Assembly (NCBI GenBank): GCA_029249445.1
Contig: JAQWHI010000003.1
Location: 1-64,000 of the forward strand
Direction of reading: 5' to 3'
Length of the DNA: 64,000 bases
DNA from: Crocinitomicaceae bacterium
GTDB lineage: Bacteria; Bacteroidota; Bacteroidia; Flavobacteriales_D; Crocinitomicaceae
Both the position numbers and the translations under genes were made by a program. Below, piece after piece: positions 45,831 through 53,668 of this stretch; the stretch's first letter is position 1; each line of letters begins with the position of its first letter. The notes beneath the pieces were generated by a model that was not told where the DNA came from, did no database searches, and worked only from the letters and a program-made list of their open reading frames with translations.

Positions 45831-47421
45831 CGTATTTTTTATTTGTACTTTTTCAATTGACTCTCATGCCGAAATTGCACTGGGAAAAAAATTGTACAAC
45901 GGAAAATCAAGTCTTATTTTAAATGACGATTTATCATTTACGTCAACGGATTCTACATTTACGAAGCTGAAAAATGGCAAATGGGTGCAAAACAAAAAAC
46001 AGCTCATTCTTTATGATGCAGAAGAAAACCGAGCTGCATCCGCGGACACCTTCAACATACTCTATTCAACAGAGGAACGTATCTCACTAGCCAATGGAAA
46101 GAAACAGTTCACGTTTCGAACCAACAAAAAGGAAACCTACGGTTTTTTCTCCTCTATTTTAAAAGGAATGTTCGGTCTTTTCTGTCTTATTCTAATTGGT
46201 TGGCTGTTCAGTTCGGACAGAAAAAATATCAATTGGCCACTCGTTGTAAAAGGAATTGTCCTACAATTGATTTTGGCGTTACTAATATTGAAAGTGCCCT
46301 TCGTCGAAGAGATATTTGAATTTATATCGAAAGGTTTTGTCAAGGTTGTTGATATGGCACACGAAGGAGCCACATTTGTATTTGGAGACTTTGTAACAGG
46401 AGAAGTAAACCCTTGGGTTATGAATTTTGCAACATGGATACTCCCTTCAGTCATTTTCTTCTCAGCTCTGAGCGCACTACTTTACTATTGGGGTATACTT
46501 CAGAAGGTAGTCTTGTTCATGGCTTGGATTATGAAAAGAATAATGGGCCTTTCTGGGGCTGAGAGTGTTTCCGCTGCAGGCAATGTATTCCTCGGACAAA
46601 CTGAAGCTCCCTTGCTTGTAAAACCTTACCTGGGTAAAATGACAAAATCAGAGATCATGTGTCTGATGGCTGGGGGTATGGCAACAATTGCAGGTGGGGT
46701 TCTCGCTTCATACATTGGTTTTCTTGGCGGTGAAGACGGGCAGGCAAAAATATACTTCGCAAAACATCTGCTAACAGCTTCGCTTATGAGTGCTCCTGCA
46801 GCAATAGTATTTGCAAAAATCATTGTCCCGGAAAAAGAAACAATCAACAACGACTTGAGCGTATCAAAAGATAAAATTGGTGTTAACGCATTAGAAGCCA
46901 TTACTAACGGAACATCTGATGGTCTTCGCTTAGCAGTGAACGTCGGTGCGATGCTTATCGTATTTATCTCAATGATGGCCTTAGCGAACTATATTCTTTG
47001 GTGGACAGGCTATTGGACTGGGGGAAATGCGCTTATTAAAAGCTGGGGACATTATGATTCCCTATCGTTCGAAGCACTTCTTGGCTATATTTTATCTCCT
47101 ATCTCATGGATCATGGGTGTGCCATGGTCAGATTGCATGACAGTAGGTCAGTTACTTGGAGAGAAAACAATTCTGAATGAGTTTGTTGCTTATGCGCATC
47201 TTGGATCACTGAAGCATATTATGTCAGACAAAGCAACATTGATGTGTACTTATATACTATGTGGATTTGCAAATTTTGCATCAATTGGAATTCAAGTTGG
47301 AGGCATTGGTACTCTTGCGCCAGAAAAAAAAGGAATTTTAGCCAAATATGGTGTGAAAGCATTGATTGCGGGAACTCTAGCATGTATGTCAACAGCGATT
47401 ATTGCTGGAATGCTTTTTTAA
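45778..47421 (+). CDS. CNT-family nucleoside transporter with N-terminal exported domain
   Basis: A 547-residue concentrative nucleoside transporter. I start at the ATG giving a proper signal-like segment (MSWLQKLETRSIVVTLFSVF, then SHAEIA); this overlaps the preceding gene by 53 bases. Residues about 30-110 form a small beta-rich domain before the first transmembrane helix. The CNT core follows: WPLVVKGIVLQLILALLILK, gate region FFSALSALLYYWGILQ, SAAGNVFLGQTEAPLLVKPY, AAPAAIVFAK-like SAPAAIVFAKIIVPE, and CTYILCGFANFASIGIQVGG with IGTLAPEKKG. It imports nucleosides with a cation gradient. The extra N-terminal domain is absent from E. coli NupC. Confidence 0.88.
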   Translation: MSWLQKLETRSIVVTLFSVFFICTFSIDSHAEIALGKKLYNGKSSLILNDDLSFTSTDSTFTKLKNGKWVQNKKQLILYDAEENRAASADTFNILYSTEERISLANGKKQFTFRTNKKETYGFFSSILKGMFGLFCLILIGWLFSSDRKNINWPLVVKGIVLQLILALLILKVPFVEEIFEFISKGFVKVVDMAHEGATFVFGDFVTGEVNPWVMNFATWILPSVIFFSALSALLYYWGILQKVVLFMAWIMKRIMGLSGAESVSAAGNVFLGQTEAPLLVKPYLGKMTKSEIMCLMAGGMATIAGGVLASYIGFLGGEDGQAKIYFAKHLLTASLMSAPAAIVFAKIIVPEKETINNDLSVSKDKIGVNALEAITNGTSDGLRLAVNVGAMLIVFISMMALANYILWWTGYWTGGNALIKSWGHYDSLSFEALLGYILSPISWIMGVPWSDCMTVGQLLGEKTILNEFVAYAHLGSLKHIMSDKATLMCTYILCGFANFASIGIQVGGIGTLAPEKKGILAKYGVKALIAGTLACMSTAIIAGMLF

Positions 47422-47422
47422 A

Positions 47423-48388
47423 ATGAAGCTTCACGATCAAATCTTTAAACTTGACTCCAAAGACCAATTCGAAAAATTGGCCCTTCGTATTTTCGAATAT
47501 CAAATAGAAAATTGCGCAGTATATCGAGGGTATGTTGAAATGCTCAATCGACCAGAGCCAAAAACAATCCAAGAAATACCATTTTTACCGATATCATTCT
47601 TCAAATCTCACAAAGTAATTTCAGGAGATCAAATTCACGATATACTTTTCAAGAGCAGCGGAACTACCGGAGAAAGATCCTCGCATTTTGTTCAAGATCT
47701 TTCAATTTATGAATGCGCATTCAATTCAATTTATGAGCAACAAATTGGGAGTCCTGAGGGTCAGGTAATCCTTGCTTTACTCCCCAATTATTTAGAGCAA
47801 GGAGAGTCGAGTTTAGTCTATATGGTAGAGCACCTTATTCAAAGGACAAAAACACGAATGTCAGGTTTTTTTCTTAATGATTACAAAGGATTTATTGAGC
47901 AATACAATTTGGCAATCAATAAAAAGAAACACGTTGTTATTTTTGGAGTATCCTACGCTTTACTAGATCTTGCCGAACTCAAACCTGACCTGTCAAAAGC
48001 AACGATTATCGAAACGGGGGGGATGAAAGGAAGACGAAAAGAAATCACAAAAAATGAACTTCATCTCAAACTACAACAAGGGTTTAATTGCAAAAATATT
48101 TCTTCTGAATATGGAATGACCGAGTTGCTCTCCCAAGCCTACAGCAACCAAAATGGCGTATTCAATCAGCCAGCTTGGATGAAAATATTAATTCGAGATG
48201 TTAACGATCCCCTTTCCTACGTTCAGGATGGGAAAAAAGGAGGTATAAATATCATTGATCTAGCAAACATAAACAGTTGCTCCTTCATTGCCACTCAAGA
48301 TCTCGGGAGGGTTTCTAACAACCAATTCGAAATCTTAGGTCGTTTTGATAATTCAGACATTAGAGGTTGTAATTTATTATTGCAATAA
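47423..48388 (+). CDS. LuxE-like acyl-protein synthetase/adenylate-forming enzyme
   Basis: A 321-residue protein when started at MKLHDQIFKLDSKDQFEKLA (the track start adds 7 codons that overlap the transporter gene). The phosphate-binding loop FKSSGTTGERSSHF near residues 81-94 and the later SSEYGMTELLSQAYS are adenylate-forming motifs typical of LuxE, which activates a fatty acid and passes it to LuxC. ETGGMKGRRKEITKNELH is also characteristic. No luxC/luxD lies nearby, so bioluminescence is not implied; LuxE-like proteins are common in Bacteroidota, with unknown acyl or aryl acid substrates. It begins one base after the transporter stop. Confidence 0.82.
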   Translation: MKLHDQIFKLDSKDQFEKLALRIFEYQIENCAVYRGYVEMLNRPEPKTIQEIPFLPISFFKSHKVISGDQIHDILFKSSGTTGERSSHFVQDLSIYECAFNSIYEQQIGSPEGQVILALLPNYLEQGESSLVYMVEHLIQRTKTRMSGFFLNDYKGFIEQYNLAINKKKHVVIFGVSYALLDLAELKPDLSKATIIETGGMKGRRKEITKNELHLKLQQGFNCKNISSEYGMTELLSQAYSNQNGVFNQPAWMKILIRDVNDPLSYVQDGKKGGINIIDLANINSCSFIATQDLGRVSNNQFEILGRFDNSDIRGCNLLLQ

Positions 48389-48412
48389 ATAAGAAAGTCA
48401 ACGGGTGCGATA

Positions 48413-48439
48413 GTCTCGAATAAACCAATCAATCGAGAC
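48413..48439. other. Inverted repeat in the luxE-like/TauE gap
   Basis: GTCTCGA and TCGAGAC form a perfect 7-bp inverted repeat with a 13-base spacer in the 105-base gap. There is no T-run, so it is more likely a protein-binding site or chance than a terminator. Confidence 0.3.
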
Positions 48440-48493
48440 GTAAGCCTATCTTAAAATGATTGATTAACTTTAGAGCCTATTCAATGCAACCAT

Positions 48494-48886
48494 ATGAGTG
48501 CACAAACCATACTAATTCTAATTGCAATCGGTCTATGCGCAGGCGGCCTAAGTGGCTTCGTTGGCATTGGTGGTGGGATTATAATTGTACCTGCCCTGAT
48601 ATATATGCTAGGAATGTCTCAATATGAAGCCCAGGGCACAAGCCTATTTGTAATCCTCCTACCCGTTGGGTTATTGGCGGTCTCCAACTATTGGAAGTCG
48701 GGGCATGTCGACTGGAAATTTGGTCTCATGATTGCACTTACATTTATTGTGGGAGGTTATTTGGGTGCAAAATTAGCACTTCGTATTAACCCAGGAATTG
48801 TTAAACTCGTTTTTGGAATTATCATGGCCTATGTATCCATTCGAATGATCATGTCAGGCATAAATACATTCTCAAATGAATCTTGA
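48494..48886 (+). CDS. TauE/SafE-family membrane protein, half-length
   Basis: A 130-residue membrane protein with about four helices, one repeat unit of the TauE/SafE (DUF81) family of anion or sulfite exporters. LCAGGLSGFVGIGGGIIIVP is the family signature, followed by YEAQGTSLFVILLPVGLLAV, GYLGAKLALRINPGIVKLVF and a last helix. Full-length members have about 250 residues; single-unit versions of this size occur in Bacteroidota and would act as dimers. It overlaps the next gene by 11 bases. Confidence 0.85.
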   Translation: MSAQTILILIAIGLCAGGLSGFVGIGGGIIIVPALIYMLGMSQYEAQGTSLFVILLPVGLLAVSNYWKSGHVDWKFGLMIALTFIVGGYLGAKLALRINPGIVKLVFGIIMAYVSIRMIMSGINTFSNES

Positions 48887-50072
48887 TAGAATCAATCAAA
48901 TAAAATCACTGTCAAAAGATATAAAGACGAAAGTGCAAGCATACAGAGAATATTTGCATGCCAATCCAGAACTTTCATACGAAGAACACGAAACAATGCA
49001 CTTTGTGTCTGAAAAATTGACAGATTTAGGCATCAAACATTCAGCAAAAATTGGTGGCACTGGAGTTGTAGGAATAATTCGCGGTGAACATCATAAAGAA
49101 GATATGCCTTGCATAGGATTGAGGGCTGATTTAGACGCTTTACCAATTCATGAAGAAAATGAAGTTCCCTATCGATCAAAAATAGATGGAGTAATGCATG
49201 CTTGTGGGCACGATGTCCACACCTCAGTATTGCTTGGTACAGCAGAAGTACTTCAATCTATGAGGAATTCATTACCATACCCGGTAAAACTGATTTTTCA
49301 ACCTGGAGAAGAAAAAAATCCTGGTGGTGCTACGCTAATGATTCGCGATGGTGTTTTAAAGGATCCCAAAATAATTCGAATGTTTGCCCTTCACGTATTT
49401 CCAGAAATGGAAGTCGGACGGGTTGGATTCAGAGAAGGCTTGTATATGGCATCGTGTGATGAAATTCATGCGACGATTTATGGAAAAGGAGGACATGGAG
49501 CTACACCACACAAATGTATTGATCCCATTTTAATTGGTGCTGAGATCGTGACCTCTCTTCAGAAAATTGTAAGTAGAAAATGTGATCCAAAAGTCCCTTG
49601 TGTTCTATCATTTGGTCATTTTGAAGCACAAGGAGCAACAAACATAATCCCATCCAGTGCACACATAAAAGGTACTTTCCGAACCATGAATGAAGCATGG
49701 AGAGCAGAAGCATTAAAGTTGATTGAACAAAGTATGACAGGAATTGTAGTTTCTGCGGGCGGTACTCTTGAGCTTGAAATAAGTAAAGGGTACCCCTACT
49801 TAGAAAATGACCCTAAGACGACGCAATCAATGAAGTCAATAGCTATTAATCTACTTGGAGAAGAGAATGTTGAAGACCTTCCTATTCGATTGACTGCGGA
49901 AGATTTTTCTTACTATTCCCAAGAGGTTCCGGTATGCTTCTTTCGATTGGGGGTAGGTAATTCTGAGCAAGGAATAGTACATGGAGTGCACCATCCAAAA
50001 TTCAATATTGACAATAGTTCCTTAGAAATTGGAGTTCAAATGATGGTTTCCGCTGCTTTTATAGATTCATGA
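48876..50072 (+). CDS. M20-family amidohydrolase (N-acyl amino acid/hippurate hydrolase type)
   Basis: A 398-residue metal-dependent hydrolase. The metal-binding motif GVMHACGHDVHTSVLLGTAE near residue 105, FQPGEEKNPGGATLMI with the catalytic Glu pair, ALHVFPEMEVGRVGFREG, the dimerisation-domain GKGGHGATPHKCIDPI and the C-terminal LTAEDFSYYSQEVP match the IAA-amino acid/hippurate hydrolase group. It removes acyl groups from amino acids; the true substrate is unknown. The start overlaps the TauE-like gene and the stop overlaps the lipoprotein gene by 4 bases. Confidence 0.93.
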   Translation: MNLDRINQIKSLSKDIKTKVQAYREYLHANPELSYEEHETMHFVSEKLTDLGIKHSAKIGGTGVVGIIRGEHHKEDMPCIGLRADLDALPIHEENEVPYRSKIDGVMHACGHDVHTSVLLGTAEVLQSMRNSLPYPVKLIFQPGEEKNPGGATLMIRDGVLKDPKIIRMFALHVFPEMEVGRVGFREGLYMASCDEIHATIYGKGGHGATPHKCIDPILIGAEIVTSLQKIVSRKCDPKVPCVLSFGHFEAQGATNIIPSSAHIKGTFRTMNEAWRAEALKLIEQSMTGIVVSAGGTLELEISKGYPYLENDPKTTQSMKSIAINLLGEENVEDLPIRLTAEDFSYYSQEVPVCFFRLGVGNSEQGIVHGVHHPKFNIDNSSLEIGVQMMVSAAFIDS

Positions 50073-50482
50073 AGATATTAACTTATATCCTTTTTATTCT
50101 GCTCATCGTAGCACCAGCATGTAACAAATTGAAAAAAACCAATCGGTTGCTCTCAGGTACATGGGAAATTATGAGTTACCGAACTCTAAATCTCTCTGGA
50201 ATGACAGAATATCACAATGTCTCAGGGAGCATAACATTTGGAAATTCTACTGACTCAACCTTTACATATAGCGAAGATTTCCAAACAGGCGACTCTGCAG
50301 TTCATCAAGTGGGAATTGGAAAATTTCAAAGTGAATCAGGACATGAATATACCATTGACATCACTGCTCCAATCCAAAAAACATTTCATGATTGCTCAAT
50401 AAAAATCCTAACCAAAGACGATCTGAAATTAGAACATCGGGACAATCAATACACGCATATCTTTGTATTAAAGAATGATTAA
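50069..50482 (+). CDS. Small lipocalin-like lipoprotein
   Basis: A 137-residue protein with a lipoprotein signal (ILTYILFILLIVAPACNKLK, lipid-attachment Cys at about residue 18). The mature part begins with LLSGTWEIMSY, a pattern seen in lipocalin-like Bacteroidota lipoproteins, and continues as beta strands with a central Ser/Thr-rich stretch. The ATG overlaps the end of the amidohydrolase gene (ATGA), so the two are co-translated. The stop overlaps the convergent recQ stop by 4 bases. Function unknown. Confidence 0.68.
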   Translation: MKILTYILFILLIVAPACNKLKKTNRLLSGTWEIMSYRTLNLSGMTEYHNVSGSITFGNSTDSTFTYSEDFQTGDSAVHQVGIGKFQSESGHEYTIDITAPIQKTFHDCSIKILTKDDLKLEHRDNQYTHIFVLKND

Positions 50483-52650
50483 TTCGCCATTTCACTCATG
50501 AATTTGATCCGCATCAATCTGAGTTCTTCCTCAGAATAATCGCCATCGAACTCATCGTAGGCCTCTTTCAAATCATCTGTTTCTGCCTCGGAGAAATATT
50601 CATAAATCTCATCTTGGTTTTCTTCATCAAGGATATCATCAATGTAATAATTAATGTTTACGCGTGTGCCTGAGGAAACGATCGCTTCAATCTCGTCGAT
50701 TACTTCTTCGACTTCTTTTCCTTGAGCCCTTCCAATATCCTCTAGGGGCAACTTCCGATCAATATTTTGAATCAGCTGAACTTTCAGTCCTGACTTTTTT
50801 ACTACTGACTTCACTACGAGGTCTTGTATACGTTCAATATCATTTTGTTCGACATAATCCTTGATCAAAGATGTAAATGGTGCTCCATAACGCATTGCTT
50901 TTCCATTTCCCACACCCTGAATATTTGTTAGTTCCTCAATATTTATGGGGTATTGAAGGCACATATCTTTCAATGATGGTTCCTGAAAGATAACAAAGGG
51001 AGGAATATTTTTTGATTTGGACAATCTCTTCCTTAAGTCAACAAGTTGTTGGTATAAAACTTCATCAAATACTCCCCCTTTCGCATTACTAGAAATGATA
51101 TCCTCATCATCAATCACAAGATAATTTCGCTCTTTAATAATTGGAAATGAATGCGGGTTCTCCATATAATTACGACCGGAATCGCTGATCTTCAATACGC
51201 CATAAGATTCGATATCTTTAGTTAAAAAACCTGCTACTACCGACTGTCGAATTACTGCATTCCAAAAATGTTCGCTATTTTCTTTTCCTACACCAAACAA
51301 TTCATGGCTGTCATGTTTGTAGGCGCGAATATCATTGTTACTAGCGCCTGACAAAAAAGCGCAGTAATGTTTTGACTTCTGTGTTTCGTGCAAAGCATCA
51401 ACCGCGCGAAGTAAATTCAGAATGTGTTCCTTCCCCTCGAGCTTGTCTTTTGGATATTTGCAATTATCACATTTCTCATTACAATTCGACGCATCAAACT
51501 CTTCTCCAAAATAGTGCAAAATCATTTTACGCCTACAGACAGATGTTTCTGCATAAGATGCAATTTCATTTAGTAATTGACGCCCAATTTCCTGCTCTGC
51601 AATAGGTTTCCCTTGAAGAAATTTCTCGAGTTTTTCAACATCTTTGTAGCGATAAAAAGAAATACATTCGCCTTCACCTCCATCACGACCTGCTCTTCCT
51701 GTTTCCTGATAATAACTTTCAAGAGATTTAGGAATATCATGATGGATCACGAAACGCACATCAGGCTTATCAATTCCCATTCCAAATGCAATCGTCGCAA
51801 CAATCACGTCCACATCCTCCATCAAAAACATGTCTTGATGCTTGGCTCTTGTGCTCGCATCTAAACCGGCATGATATGGCAGTGCATTGATACCATTGAC
51901 TTGTAAAATCTCCGCAATCTCCTCTACCTTTTTACGACTGAGACAATAAACAATCCCACTCTTTCCTTGCTTCGTCCTTACGTATTTTATGATTTGCTTC
52001 TCAACTTCCTTTTTGGGGAAAATTTGATAATACAGGTTGTCTCGATTGAAGGATGATTTATATACAATCGCATCAGTCATACTCAAGTTCTTTTGAATAT
52101 CGTTCTGAACTTTGGGCGTCGCAGTTGCGGTCAAAGCAATAATGGGTACGTTTGAAATTTTTTCAAAAATCTCGCGAAGTCTTCGATATTCTGGTCGAAA
52201 GTCATGCCCCCATTCTGAAATACAATGGGCTTCATCAATAGCAAAAAAGGAAATATTTACTTTGGTAAGAAACTCTATATTTTCTGCTTTGGTTAACGAT
52301 TCAGGTGCAACATATAAAAGCTTTGTTTTTCCATCTGAAATGTCTTGTCTAACTCGGGTGCTTTCTGTCTTTGAGAGCGATGAATTAAGGAAGTGTGCAA
52401 TCGACTCATTGTTACTCACATTTCGAATAGCGTCTACTTGATTTTTCATCAAAGCAATCAACGGTGATACAACAATTGCAGTTCCTTCGGAAATTACCGC
52501 AGGCAATTGATAACACATTGATTTCCCTCCCCCTGTAGGCATAATTACAAAAGTATTCTTCCCACTTAGCAAGTTCTCAATAACTGCCTCTTGATCGCCT
52601 TTAAAGCTATCAAATCCAAAATATGATTTAAGGGCCTGTTTTAAATTCAT
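50479..52650 (-). CDS. recQ: ATP-dependent DNA helicase RecQ
   Basis: A 723-residue 3'-5' helicase for recombination and replication-fork repair. Walker A TFVIMPTGGGKSMCYQLPAV lies near residue 40, the DEAH box FFAIDEAHCISEWGHDFRPE near 135, motifs V-VI VDVIVATIAFGMGIDKPDVR and YYQETGRAGRDGGEGECISF, and the RecQ zinc-binding region has CRRKMILHYFGE with CNEKCDNCKYP. A winged-helix part and an HRDC domain follow (LVDLRKRLSKSKNIPPFVIF). The last about 120 residues are acidic and extend beyond the E. coli protein (about 610 residues). Confidence 0.95.
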   Translation of the reverse strand: MNLKQALKSYFGFDSFKGDQEAVIENLLSGKNTFVIMPTGGGKSMCYQLPAVISEGTAIVVSPLIALMKNQVDAIRNVSNNESIAHFLNSSLSKTESTRVRQDISDGKTKLLYVAPESLTKAENIEFLTKVNISFFAIDEAHCISEWGHDFRPEYRRLREIFEKISNVPIIALTATATPKVQNDIQKNLSMTDAIVYKSSFNRDNLYYQIFPKKEVEKQIIKYVRTKQGKSGIVYCLSRKKVEEIAEILQVNGINALPYHAGLDASTRAKHQDMFLMEDVDVIVATIAFGMGIDKPDVRFVIHHDIPKSLESYYQETGRAGRDGGEGECISFYRYKDVEKLEKFLQGKPIAEQEIGRQLLNEIASYAETSVCRRKMILHYFGEEFDASNCNEKCDNCKYPKDKLEGKEHILNLLRAVDALHETQKSKHYCAFLSGASNNDIRAYKHDSHELFGVGKENSEHFWNAVIRQSVVAGFLTKDIESYGVLKISDSGRNYMENPHSFPIIKERNYLVIDDEDIISSNAKGGVFDEVLYQQLVDLRKRLSKSKNIPPFVIFQEPSLKDMCLQYPINIEELTNIQGVGNGKAMRYGAPFTSLIKDYVEQNDIERIQDLVVKSVVKKSGLKVQLIQNIDRKLPLEDIGRAQGKEVEEVIDEIEAIVSSGTRVNINYYIDDILDEENQDEIYEYFSEAETDDLKEAYDEFDGDYSEEELRLMRIKFMSEMAN

Positions 52651-52815
52651 GGTAATAGCAGTAGTTACGCGTATTGAGTATGATGAAAAATTTTAAATCC
52701 TATCCAAGATAAGTAAAAAATAAGCATTAAACGTATGATTCAAAATTAAATTTGATCAAATACATCGAATGAATTATAACCCGGGATGAATTAAAGATTA
52801 TTACCAATGAATCGT

Positions 52816-52823
52816 TATTTTTG
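52816..52823 (+). promoter_or_regulatory. Possible -7 element of tatC
   Basis: TATTTTTG matches TAnnTTTG but lies only 9 bases ahead of the tatC ATG, and no TTG stands at the expected distance. If real, the transcript would be nearly leaderless. The rest of the 180-base recQ-tatC gap is AT-rich with no visible gene. Confidence 0.3.
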
Positions 52824-52832
52824 TCATACGGA

Positions 52833-53615
52833 ATGGAAGAAGAAAACAGAATGACATTTTTAGATCACCTTGAGGAGTTGAGGTGGCGAATTGTTAAATC
52901 GGCAATTTTAATTGTAGTTTTTGCCATCTTCATCTGGATTTTCCAAACATGGATAATGAATCACCTTTTCCTATCAATGGGAAGTGCTGAATTTCTTACC
53001 TTCCGCATACTCTGCGATTATTTTGGAGTATGTATTGACGATATTTCAATTAGTTATCAAAGTATTGAACTCACCGGGCAATTTTCGTATGCATTAATGA
53101 TGAGCATAATGGGAGGCTTTGTTCTTGCATTTCCTTTCACTTTTTATCAAATATGGGCATTCATAAAACCAGGATTGAAAAAAAATGAGAAAACCGTTGC
53201 GAATGGTATTGTGGTTTACATCAGTTTACTTTTCTTTTTAGGTATCGGATTTGGCTATTTTGTGGTTGCCCCTTTGTGTGTTCAATTCTTCGGAAATTAC
53301 CAAATAAGCGCAGAAATCGCCAATGAAATAAAAATCAGTTCCTACATGAGCACAATACTCTCGACAATTTTTTACTCTGGGTTATTGTTCTTATTGCCTG
53401 TCGTTTCTTACTTATTTACAAAGTTAGGAGTCATCTCATCGAGTTGGTTAAAAAAGTACAGAAAACATTCAATCATTGGTATTTTGATTCTGTCAGCTCT
53501 TATTACACCTCCAGACTTGATCAGCCAAGTTATTGTAGGTATTCCTATTGTATTGCTCTATGAGGTTGGCGTGCTAGTCTCAAAAAATGTTGAACGGAAA
53601 CAGAAAAAACAATAA
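52833..53615 (+). CDS. tatC: Twin-arginine translocase subunit TatC
   Basis: A 260-residue membrane protein with six transmembrane helices that recognises folded Tat substrates. MTFLDHLEELRWRIVKSAIL is the N-terminal signature, followed by MMSIMGGFVLAFPFTFYQIW, AFIKPGLKKNEKTVANGIVV and FFLGIGFGYFVVAPLCVQFF. The track start (TTG, 52821) lies upstream; I chose the ATG that gives MEEENRMTFLDHLEEL. Bacteroidota TatC has an insert in the first periplasmic loop, present here. tatA is not in the window. Confidence 0.93.
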   Translation: MEEENRMTFLDHLEELRWRIVKSAILIVVFAIFIWIFQTWIMNHLFLSMGSAEFLTFRILCDYFGVCIDDISISYQSIELTGQFSYALMMSIMGGFVLAFPFTFYQIWAFIKPGLKKNEKTVANGIVVYISLLFFLGIGFGYFVVAPLCVQFFGNYQISAEIANEIKISSYMSTILSTIFYSGLLFLLPVVSYLFTKLGVISSSWLKKYRKHSIIGILILSALITPPDLISQVIVGIPIVLLYEVGVLVSKNVERKQKKQ

Positions 53616-53668
53616 TTTGTTCCAACTTTTAAAAAATTTAGCCGTTCTTTAGTGCATAGTGACTTTAA

